Below, in pieces: positions 4,857 to 11,022 of a stretch of DNA of 11,022 bases. The notes under the pieces were generated by a model. The model made no database searches. It had not been told where the DNA came from and was given only the letters and a program-made list of their open reading frames with translations. This stretch comes from Bacillota bacterium (GTDB taxonomy: Bacteria; Bacillota; Clostridia; Oscillospirales; Ruminococcaceae): the NCBI GenBank assembly GCA_023458875.1, contig JAEWXO010000060.1, positions 1-11,022 on the forward strand, read 5' to 3'. The position numbers and the translations under genes are program-made. The stretch's first letter is position 1. Each line of letters begins with the position of its first letter.

Positions 4857-4929
4857 GCTGGTGTAGCTCAGTTGGTAGAGCAGCTGATTTGTAATCAGCA
4901 GGTCGGGGGTTCAAGTCCGTCCACCAGCT
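4857..4929 (+). tRNA. tRNA-Thr (TGT), copy 2
   Basis: Identical in all 73 bases to copy 1, with its own promoter just upstream. This points to a fairly recent duplication or to ongoing gene conversion. CCA not encoded. Confidence 0.96.
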
Positions 4930-4941
4930 TCAACATAATAT

Positions 4942-5023
4942 GGGAGAGTTCCCGAGCGGCCAAAGGGGGCAGACTGTAAATCTGTTGCTTTCAGCTTCGA
5001 TGGTTCGAATCCATCCTCTCCCA
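4942..5023 (+). tRNA. tRNA-Tyr (GTA)
   Basis: An 82-base class II tRNA with a long variable arm. GGGAGAG (4942-4948) pairs with CTCTCCC (5016-5022), discriminator A5023. Anticodon loop CTGTAAA gives GTA. T loop TTCGAAT. CCA not encoded. Last gene of the cluster; a terminator follows. Confidence 0.95.
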
Positions 5024-5028
5024 TCAGT

Positions 5029-5060
5029 AAATTTCCTACATTTTATGTAGGAAATTTTTT
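5029..5060 (+). terminator. Terminator of the tRNA cluster
   Basis: Thirteen-bp perfect stem (5029-5041 with 5045-5057), three-base loop, T run to 5060, 6 bases after tRNA-Tyr. Confidence 0.92.
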
Positions 5061-5128
5061 ATGCTTTGATTTTTTAGCATTTTTATCAGTATATTCTTCA
5101 AAGTCATTATATTATTGTATTTATAGAC

Positions 5129-5134
5129 TATAAT
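5129..5134 (+). promoter_or_regulatory. Possible -10 box of typA
   Basis: TATAAT at 5129-5134 in the 128-base gap before typA. The -35 region at the right distance (near 5106-5111) is a poor match. Transcription from here would give a leader of about 50 bases. Confidence 0.4.
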
Positions 5135-5188
5135 TTAATTTTTTGAAAAGTATTATTGACTCGCCCATTTTGAGGAGGAAATAAGTTT

Positions 5189-7009
5189 ATGATTAGAAAC
5201 GATTTGAGAAACATCGCAATTATAGCCCACGTTGACCACGGCAAAACAACCTTAGTTGACGAGATGCTCAAGCAAGGCGGTGCGTTCAGAGAAAACCAGT
5301 CTGTTGCCGAAAGAGTAATGGACAGCAACGACCTTGAAAAAGAACGTGGTATTACTATTCTTGCAAAAAACACTTCTGTATGCTATAAGGATACAAAAAT
5401 CAACATTATTGATACACCGGGACATGCTGACTTCGGAGGAGAAGTTGAACGTGTACTTAATATGGTAGACGGTGTTCTTTTACTTGTTGATGCTGCAGAG
5501 GGTCCTATGCCTCAGACTCGTTTTGTTCTCTCAAAAGCTCTGGAAATGGGACACAAGATAATAATTGTCGTAAATAAAATAGACAAGCTTGATGCAAGAC
5601 TCGATGAAATAGGTGACGAAGTTCTTGAACTTCTTCTTGATCTTGATGCAAATGAAGAACAGCTTGAAAGTCCTATACTTTTCTGCTCGGGAAGAAGCGG
5701 CACAGCTTCACTGAGCCAGTATGAAGCAGGTACTGATCTGACTCCTTTGTTTGACACTATTGTAAGCTATATTTCCCCTCCGGAGGGTGACGAAACACAG
5801 CCTCTTCAGATGCTCGTTTCATCAATCGACTACAATGATTACGTAGGACGTATCGGTATCGGACGTATAGAACGCGGTTCTATAAAATCAGGACAGAATG
5901 TTACTGTAGGTGATCATTTTAACTCAAAAAAGCCTTATAACGCAAAGATAGTAAGCGTTCTTCAGATTCAGGAGCTTAAAAGAGTACCTGTTCAGGAAGC
6001 TACTGTCGGTGATATAGTATGGATAAGCGGTATTGAAAACATTACAATAGGTGACACCATATGTGATTCTAATGTTGAATTTGAAGCGCTCCCTATTGCA
6101 AAAATAAGCGAGCCTACAGTTCAGATGACTTTCTCGGTAAACGACAGTCCTTTTGCCGGAAGAGAAGGAAAATTCGTAACATCAAGGCAGCTCCGCGACA
6201 GACTCTTCAGGGAGCTGTTAAAGGATGTATCAATAAGAATCACAGAAACTGAAAATACAGATTCATTTTCAGTTTGCGGCAGAGGCGAAATGCATCTTTC
6301 AATTTTAATTGAAAACATGCGTCGTGAAGGCTATGAGCTTTCAGTATCAACTCCTCGTGTTCTTTTCAAAGAAATAGACGGTGAAACATGCGAACCAATG
6401 GAGCTTCTCGTAGTTGACGTTCCAGAAGATTGTGTCGGTTCTGTAATTGAAAAGATGGGTACAAGAAAAGGCGAAATGCTCACTATGCATCCTCAGGGAA
6501 GCAGAATGAGACTTGAATTCTCAGTTCCTGCAAGAGGTCTTTTCGGATACAAGAGTGAGTTCCTTACAGACACCAAGGGCGAAGGCGTTATGAACAGCGT
6601 ATTCAACGGATACGAAAAATACAAAGGCGACATTCCAAGAAGAAAAACCGGTTCACTTATATCATTTGAAACCGGTGAGGCTGTAACATACGGTCTGTTC
6701 AATGCACAGGAAAGAGGTGCTTTATTTATAGAAGCAGGTACTCCTGTATATGAGGGAATGATTGTCGGTGTATCACCAAAAGTAGAAGACCTTGTTGTTA
6801 ACGTATGTAAGAAAAAACATCTTACAAATACACGTGCCAGCGGCAGTGATGACGCGTTAAGACTTGTTCCTCCTAGAAGATTAAGCCTTGAAGACAGTCT
6901 TGAGTTCATTGCAGATGATGAGCTTCTCGAAGTTACTCCTAAAACAATAAGAATCAGAAAGAAGATTCTTTCAAATACACTCCGTGCAAAAACAAGAGCA
7001 AAGAATTAA
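5189..7009 (+). CDS. typA: Translational GTPase TypA/BipA
   Basis: A 606-residue ribosome-binding GTPase of the EF-G-like family, involved in ribosome assembly and in growth under stress such as cold. The G domain is complete: P-loop AHVDHGKTT (13-21), switch I ERGITI (52-57), DTPGHADF (75-82) and NKID (129-132). It is followed by the beta-barrel domain II (about 205-290), the EF-G III/V-like domains with GRGEMHLSILIENMRREGYE, and the C-terminal domain specific to BipA (GLFGYKSEFLTDTKGEG and NTRASGSDDALRL). Length matches the family (about 600-615). The start ATG has GAGGAGG at 5172-5178 with good spacing. It is a single-gene unit between the tRNA terminator and its own terminator. Nothing is odd; this is a conserved chromosomal gene. 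Confidence 0.98.
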   Translation: MIRNDLRNIAIIAHVDHGKTTLVDEMLKQGGAFRENQSVAERVMDSNDLEKERGITILAKNTSVCYKDTKINIIDTPGHADFGGEVERVLNMVDGVLLLVDAAEGPMPQTRFVLSKALEMGHKIIIVVNKIDKLDARLDEIGDEVLELLLDLDANEEQLESPILFCSGRSGTASLSQYEAGTDLTPLFDTIVSYISPPEGDETQPLQMLVSSIDYNDYVGRIGIGRIERGSIKSGQNVTVGDHFNSKKPYNAKIVSVLQIQELKRVPVQEATVGDIVWISGIENITIGDTICDSNVEFEALPIAKISEPTVQMTFSVNDSPFAGREGKFVTSRQLRDRLFRELLKDVSIRITETENTDSFSVCGRGEMHLSILIENMRREGYELSVSTPRVLFKEIDGETCEPMELLVVDVPEDCVGSVIEKMGTRKGEMLTMHPQGSRMRLEFSVPARGLFGYKSEFLTDTKGEGVMNSVFNGYEKYKGDIPRRKTGSLISFETGEAVTYGLFNAQERGALFIEAGTPVYEGMIVGVSPKVEDLVVNVCKKKHLTNTRASGSDDALRLVPPRRLSLEDSLEFIADDELLEVTPKTIRIRKKILSNTLRAKTRAKN

Positions 7010-7020
7010 TAAGACATAAA

Positions 7021-7060
7021 TTAAAAGGCTGCTTACGCTAACAGGTTGCAGCCTTTTTAA
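7021..7060. terminator. Bidirectional terminator between typA and the xylanase gene
   Basis: TTAAAAAGGCTGC-type stem: AAAAGGCTGC (7023-7032) with GCAGCCTTTT (7048-7057), a 15-base loop, T run on the plus strand and a shorter one on the minus strand. It serves typA and can also stop transcription of the convergent xylanase gene. Confidence 0.87.
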
Positions 7061-7062
7061 TG

Positions 7063-7106
7063 CAAATAGAATGTCCCCACCTGTACAGGCGGGGACATTC
7101 TATTTG
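7063..7106. repeat. Perfect 16-bp hairpin in the convergent intergenic region
   Basis: CAAATAGAATGTCCCC and its exact complement flank 12 bases that are themselves largely palindromic (CCTGTACAGG). On the minus strand it follows the xylanase stop codon by about 20 bases. No T run follows either side, so its job may be 3'-end protection of the xylanase mRNA, with the neighbouring terminator stopping transcription. Confidence 0.7.
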
Positions 7107-7127
7107 TAGTTATATTATATTTTATTA

Positions 7128-9554
7128 TTAAAGAAGCATGTTTTTGAGCTTGATAACATCAATGATTGATAGTTTTCCGTCGCCGTTTAAATCAGCATTA
7201 CTTTGTCCCTGTGTTGTCAGTGAGAGATTTCCAAGCATTGCCTGAACCAATTTTACAACGTCTGCTGATGATACTGTACCGCTGCAGTCCACATCGCCCT
7301 TGATATCAGTTGAGCCAGGTTGAGTAGTAACAGGTGGTGTTGTTACTTTAGGCGTTGTTGCAGTTGTTGTTGTTGTAGTTTCACTGCTTGACGAAGCCTT
7401 GAACAGATTGCGGAAGAAGTTGTAGAAGAGAGGAGTTCCGACACTTGCGTCGTGTCCGCCGCCCTGAACTTCAAACCAGATGTTGTCTGTTCCGTTTTTG
7501 TCATAAAGCTCATGATACTGTTTAGGGAATGTACCAACAACAGAATCTGCTGTACCGCCGCCTATCATAAGGATATATGGCTTTGGTGAAGTGAATTTGA
7601 ATTCAGCTTCTGTCATATTTCCACGATGATCAAGGTACATATCCTTTGCAGGAACGATACCAGGTGCAGGTGATGAAGCACATACGTATCCTATTTTGTC
7701 AGCGGCCATCATACCTATATAGAGTGACTCTCTGCCGCCCATTGAGAAACCGGCAATAGCTGTATTTTCTCTGCCCTCTGCTACTGAGTAATGTTCAGAC
7801 ATATATGGCATAAGGCTTTCTGTAAGGTCATAAAGGAAGTCATCATAACGGTCAGCAACCTCCTGAGTAATTCCGGATGGTCTGTCGTTGTTAGGGTCTG
7901 TATACATCTGTGGGAACACTATGATGAATGGCTGTACTTCGCCCTTTGCAATAAGGTTTGAAGCCATTTCACGGATTCCCCAGCCTGAAAGCATATCATC
8001 TTCTCCGCCCATGATACCATGGTTCATATAAAGTACAGGATATTTCTTGCTTTCAGAATAGTTCGGAGGCAGCCATACGTTTGCCGGCTTGTTTTTCTTA
8101 GCCTTCTTTGAATAGTATGTAATTTTTTTGGTTGTTCCCTTGTCGCCTGTCTTTACATCAGAAGGAACGTTAGGAGTAAAGTTTGCTCTTGCCTCTTCCA
8201 TAAAATTCTTTGAAGAAGTGTTTCCAGGACTTGTAGTTGAAGGTGTTGATCCCGGTTTTGTAGTAACAGCAGTTGTTACACTGCTTCCGCCTGATGAAAG
8301 CTTTACATCATCAATATAGAAGTCAATAAGATCTGCTGCTGTAGGTGTTTCTGTATATGCAGTCTGAACATACAGAGAAATATTTTTAGCACCTGCAGGA
8401 ACAGTAAAGTCACCTGAGAGCTCTGCCCATTTTCCGGTGCTTGCTGTAGCATCACCTATATTGTCATAGTGAGTTTCACCGTCAAGATCATACTGAACAC
8501 CAAATGTAAAATCTGATGAAGAGTAATTGCTGTCATTAAATCCGACATATGAACTGAATGAATAAGAAGTGCCAGCCTTTAACTCTGAAGTTGATACTGA
8601 AAGACCATTCCATGCCTGGGTTCTGCCTCCGACATATAATGATTTGCTTCCGCCGTGTTTAAACGAACTGGCAAGTTTTAATGTCAGACCATCTCCACGC
8701 GCTGTCCAGTCAGTGCCTGTACCTTCAAAGCTATCAGAAACTCCTGTACCTGAGCCTGTCGGTGCATTGCCGGATACATCAGATTTTGTAGTTGAAGTTG
8801 TATCGGTACCGGTCTGAGTAGGACCGCCCATAATAAGCTCGTTCTTTTTAACGTTAGCTTTACCGCTTGAACGGTAGCCTTCGACATTGAGAGCAACCTC
8901 GTACATCTTACCCATGGTAAGACCGGCTTTTTCCCATGCTGCGAAGTGGTTTGAAACTGTAATAGTACCCTTGAGGTTTTTCATTGCATTTACCTGTGCA
9001 GGGTTTGTTTTTCTTACACTCCAGTACTGAGCAAATGTCTCGGTACCATGAATGGATGGCTGATCGTAACGCATTGTTTTGTAGATATCGTACTGATTTC
9101 CGTCTGAAACAACCGTTCCAAGTGAATTTGTAGCTCCCGGTGGTCTCCAGTCGCCCCACGCTTCTACTATATAGTATTCTACAGTAGGATCCTCGGTCCA
9201 GCCGTAAACGCACATATAGGAGTTACCCATAGGCTGGTAATCAACGTCATAGTTAATTGAAATGTTCCCATAATCCTGATATTTCTTTGTACTTCCGAGC
9301 TTCTTGCCTGTACGGAACAGACAGTTTTCGATATTGCTCCATGAACAGCTGAATGCACCGTTACTTCCGACCTGCATATCAACAGTTCCTGTATAATTCT
9401 GATTCCAGAGTTCATAATCGTAACCGTCTACAGTTCCTGTTTTCTGCTGATCTGCTGCTTTTACAACAGAAATATTTGAACCGATTCCAGATGCAGGAAT
9501 AAGAGTAGCCCCCACTAAAAGTGCTGTGAAACAAGATATAAATTTTTGTTTCAT
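7128..9554 (-). CDS. Secreted GH11 xylanase-CBM22-CE1 esterase-dockerin protein
   Basis: An 808-residue modular enzyme for xylan breakdown, exported and probably bound to a cellulosome. Order: Sec signal peptide (1 to about 33, cleavage near VVKA-AD). GH11 endo-xylanase (about 41-244) with nucleophile E126 in VEYYIVEAWG, acid/base E225 in NVEGYRSSG and the typical WRPPG and PSI-GT-TF-QYWSVR segments. Ser/Thr/Gly linker. CBM22-type carbohydrate-binding module (about 275-421, SFEG to YIDDVKLSS). Thr-rich linker. CE1 esterase (about 450-720), related to feruloyl or acetyl-xylan esterases, with nucleophile S604 in GFSMGG, likely D670 and H701 in GGGHD. A run of threonines. Type I dockerin (about 752-808) with two calcium-binding repeats, GDVDCSGTVSSADV and ADLNGDGKLSIIDV. 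All catalytic residues are present. Start: ATG with AAAGAGGTG 5-14 bases upstream. The gene stands alone, without other glycosidase genes beside it. Ferulate versus acetate as the esterase substrate cannot be decided here. Confidence 0.96.
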   Translation of the reverse strand: MKQKFISCFTALLVGATLIPASGIGSNISVVKAADQQKTGTVDGYDYELWNQNYTGTVDMQVGSNGAFSCSWSNIENCLFRTGKKLGSTKKYQDYGNISINYDVDYQPMGNSYMCVYGWTEDPTVEYYIVEAWGDWRPPGATNSLGTVVSDGNQYDIYKTMRYDQPSIHGTETFAQYWSVRKTNPAQVNAMKNLKGTITVSNHFAAWEKAGLTMGKMYEVALNVEGYRSSGKANVKKNELIMGGPTQTGTDTTSTTKSDVSGNAPTGSGTGVSDSFEGTGTDWTARGDGLTLKLASSFKHGGSKSLYVGGRTQAWNGLSVSTSELKAGTSYSFSSYVGFNDSNYSSSDFTFGVQYDLDGETHYDNIGDATASTGKWAELSGDFTVPAGAKNISLYVQTAYTETPTAADLIDFYIDDVKLSSGGSSVTTAVTTKPGSTPSTTSPGNTSSKNFMEEARANFTPNVPSDVKTGDKGTTKKITYYSKKAKKNKPANVWLPPNYSESKKYPVLYMNHGIMGGEDDMLSGWGIREMASNLIAKGEVQPFIIVFPQMYTDPNNDRPSGITQEVADRYDDFLYDLTESLMPYMSEHYSVAEGRENTAIAGFSMGGRESLYIGMMAADKIGYVCASSPAPGIVPAKDMYLDHRGNMTEAEFKFTSPKPYILMIGGGTADSVVGTFPKQYHELYDKNGTDNIWFEVQGGGHDASVGTPLFYNFFRNLFKASSSSETTTTTTATTPKVTTPPVTTQPGSTDIKGDVDCSGTVSSADVVKLVQAMLGNLSLTTQGQSNADLNGDGKLSIIDVIKLKNMLL

Positions 9555-9577
9555 TATATCACCTCTTTCTGTTTTAT

Positions 9578-9606
9578 ATTGTACTATTTAATTATTGCCA
9601 TGTCAA
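9578..9606 (-). promoter_or_regulatory. Promoter of the xylanase/esterase gene
   Basis: On the minus strand, TTGACA (9606-9601), 17 bases, TACAAT (9583-9578). Start expected near 9571, giving a short leader of under 20 bases that is mostly the ribosome binding site. No room for a riboswitch. Confidence 0.88.
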
Positions 9607-9991
9607 GTTGGATATAATTTTTTTCATTTAAGTACAATTTAATGTGAATAATGCACATCAGGTTAATATTTTAGGAGAAAAAAAGTAATATTTTCTTGGA
9701 TAAAAAGTAAATAATGAATTAATATTTTTACATATTAATTTACATTACATATATTTTAAAACACAGTTTTTTTATAACGGCTTTATTAATTTGTAATATT
9801 TTTTATCTAAGTAAATTTAATGATTTTTTTAAGTAAAAAAATCACCATTGAAAAGTAAAAATAACACCAGCAACATTATTTGTGCAAAAAATTTTACCTT
9901 TTTTATATTATATCATGATTAAAAGTATTGCTTTTGCATTTTTTGAAAAACCTTGAATTAAGTTATTCTGATATGACAACAAGATATTTAA
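9607..9991. other. AT-rich intergenic region with phased AAGTAA motifs
   Basis: About 385 bases without a gene, upstream of the xylanase promoter. AAGTAA occurs at 9683, 9705, 9809, 9831 and 9853; steps of 22 bases occur three times (9683-9705, 9809-9831, 9831-9853). A near copy, AAGTAC, is at 9630. All are in one orientation (TTACTT as read towards the xylanase gene). Two helical turns between direct repeats is the layout used by some activators, for example LytTR-type regulators. That is an analogy only. No hairpin or other element stands out. Confidence 0.5.
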
Positions 9992-10016
9992 GGGCGGAAC
10001 CATTACGATTCCGCCC
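9992..10016 (-). terminator. Hairpin after the cytidylate kinase-like gene
   Basis: GGGCGGAA and TTCCGCCC form a GC-rich 8-bp stem around nine bases, 33 bases past the stop codon on the minus strand, followed there by a short TTAAAT tract. Probably the terminator of the kinase gene, with a weak T run. Confidence 0.65.
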
Positions 10017-10049
10017 CAATATTCAGTGTTTGTACCCTTTTAATTTTTA

Positions 10050-10655
10050 CTATGAATTTGCTACAAGATCTAAAATAAGCTTTGAACAAGTTTCAATTCC
10101 TAATGAACCGCTGTTAAGGCACAGGTGATAGTTGTCCTTCGCACCCCACTTCTGACCGGTGTTAAGATTATAATAGGTTGACCTCTTTTTGTCATGCTTT
10201 CTGAGAACAGAATAAACCTCATCCTGGTCTATCCCATACTGTTCAACCGCACGCTTTGCGCGTATTTCCTGATTGGAATAAATAAATACATTCAGTATAT
10301 CATCACGTATTTCTTTAAGTATACTGTCAGCACATCTACCTACAATAACACATGGTCCTTTTTGTGCCAGTGATTTAATTATTTCGCGTTCTTCAATATA
10401 TATTCTGTCATTTAGCGGAAGAGAAGTTGCCGCACTTATATTGCTCATTAGTGACATGCTGTATAACAGACTGCTTGCCGCTGTTTCGTCGGCAAATTTT
10501 ACATCGTCCGCAGACATTCCAAGCCTCTCAGCTGCCATATTAAAAATTTCTTTATTGTAAAATGGTATTCTGAGACCTTCGGCTACAGCTTTTCCTACGT
10601 CTCTTCCACCACTCGCATACTCTCTTCCAATAGTAATTATATTAATTTTTCCCAT
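10050..10655 (-). CDS. Cytidylate kinase-like family protein
   Basis: A 201-residue soluble protein of the cytidylate kinase-like family (AAA_26 type). The N-terminus INIITIGREYASGGRDVG carries the nucleotide-binding loop in the form usual for this group (REY-SGGR in place of the GSGKGT of true Cmk). It is followed by GLRIPFYNKEIF, CVIVGRCADSIL in the middle, and a C-terminal DKKRSTYYNLNTGQKWGAKDNYHLCLNSG segment typical of the family. It may phosphorylate a nucleotide; the substrate is not known for most members. Start: ATG 10655 has AAGGAGG at 10670-10664. An upstream in-frame ATG (10724) lies before the promoter and would add 23 unconserved residues, so it is rejected. It is a single-gene unit with its own promoter and hairpin. 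Confidence 0.92.
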   Translation of the reverse strand: MGKINIITIGREYASGGRDVGKAVAEGLRIPFYNKEIFNMAAERLGMSADDVKFADETAASSLLYSMSLMSNISAATSLPLNDRIYIEEREIIKSLAQKGPCVIVGRCADSILKEIRDDILNVFIYSNQEIRAKRAVEQYGIDQDEVYSVLRKHDKKRSTYYNLNTGQKWGAKDNYHLCLNSGSLGIETCSKLILDLVANS

Positions 10656-10688
10656 AAAATGTGCCTCCTTTTTCAGATAATATATTTT

Positions 10689-10717
10689 ATTATAGTATCT
10701 TATTTCAAATTTGTCAA
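10689..10717 (-). promoter_or_regulatory. Consensus promoter of the cytidylate kinase-like gene
   Basis: On the minus strand, TTGACA (10717-10712), 17 bases, TATAAT (10694-10689), a full consensus match. Start expected near 10682, about 27 bases before the chosen ATG at 10655. Confidence 0.92.
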
Positions 10718-11022
10718 TAGTCATAAAAAAATAATCATAAATTTTTGATTTTTAAACTAAGTAAATAAATATTTATATCGGATAATATTATAAATTGTTA
10801 CTTTATGCAATAGTAATTGTTTTTGACAAATGATTATATCTGTTGATTTGTGGCAAAATAAATTGTGCTGCTAATCATATCATATGAGATATATAAAATA
10901 ACTCAAACTTCGCACATCAAAAATAATTTCACATCTTGAAAATTCAAGGGTTCTCACAGTATAAAATAGCTTTTAATCGACAAACCACGTAGCATAACGG
11001 AACGCATAAATGCGTTCCCTAC
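10718..11022. other. AT-rich intergenic end of the window, hairpin at 10999-11018
   Basis: No gene is supported here. One AAGTAA motif (10759-10764) resembles those upstream of the xylanase gene. At the very end GGAACGCAT and ATGCGTTCC form a 9-bp inverted repeat with a two-base loop (10999-11018). It may be the terminator of a gene beyond the window, but what follows is not visible. Confidence 0.4.

Noticed and set aside
5153..5160. TTGACT just upstream of typA as a -35 box
   Set aside because: No -10 box follows at the right distance before the ribosome binding site and start codon.
8128..8319. Plus-strand frames opposite the xylanase gene (also 8569-8817) and minus-strand frames opposite typA
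   Set aside because: All lie wholly inside clearly identified genes, without ribosome binding sites or family features.
10656..10724. Longer start for the cytidylate kinase-like protein at 10724
   Set aside because: The consensus promoter (-10 at 10694-10689) lies downstream of that codon, the extra 23 residues are not family-like, and AAGGAGG precedes the ATG at 10655.
10999..11018. Terminal inverted repeat of an insertion sequence at the window end
   Set aside because: The two halves are adjacent with a two-base loop, and no transposase or matching end is visible; a hairpin or terminator is the simpler reading.

Overview
The window looks like chromosomal DNA of a cellulosome-forming, low-GC Firmicute, most likely a gut or rumen Ruminococcus (Oscillospiraceae). 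The main reason is a secreted xylanase/esterase that carries threonine-rich linkers and a type I dockerin. Near-consensus TTGACA-17-TATAAT promoters and strong AGGAGG ribosome binding sites on AT-rich intergenic DNA agree with this. The species cannot be fixed from the sequence alone.

Layout. (1) 1-177: the 3' part of tRNA-Met, a complete tRNA-Glu and an 18-bp intrinsic terminator. (2) 253-651 and 4354-about 4395: two pieces of one copper-type P-ATPase (copA) remnant, already lacking both ends of the gene. (3) About 651-4355: a roughly 3.7-kb integrative element inserted into that remnant. It has a minus-strand tyrosine recombinase, the last 51 codons of a probable relaxase, and rightward cargo: a 77-aa protein of unknown function, a minimal nucleotidyltransferase and a DUF1016/YhcG-type PDDEXK nuclease. 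Removing the element restores the copA reading frame exactly. Both ends carry TGGGTCTTA repeats at 11-bp spacing that look like integrase arm sites. The element's own end matches the 3' end of tRNA-Glu, so copA is probably a secondary site for a tRNA-Glu-targeting element. (4) 4441-5060: a perfect 15-bp hairpin, then tRNA-Pro, two identical tRNA-Thr genes and tRNA-Tyr, with two strong promoters and a terminator. (5) 5189-7009: typA/bipA, a ribosome-associated translational GTPase. (6) 7128-9554, minus strand: GH11 xylanase-CBM22-CE1 esterase-dockerin, convergent with typA, with an excellent promoter and an upstream array of AAGTAA motifs, several 22 bp apart. (7) 10050-10655, minus strand: a cytidylate kinase-like protein with its own consensus promoter.

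How the parts work together. The housekeeping part (tRNAs, typA, kinase) is ordinary. The xylanase/esterase would be exported and docked onto a cellulosome to cut xylan and remove ester-linked side groups. The element is the accessory part: integrase, two att junctions and arm sites are all visible, and its cargo may be a stability or defence module. No transfer machinery survives beyond the relaxase tail.
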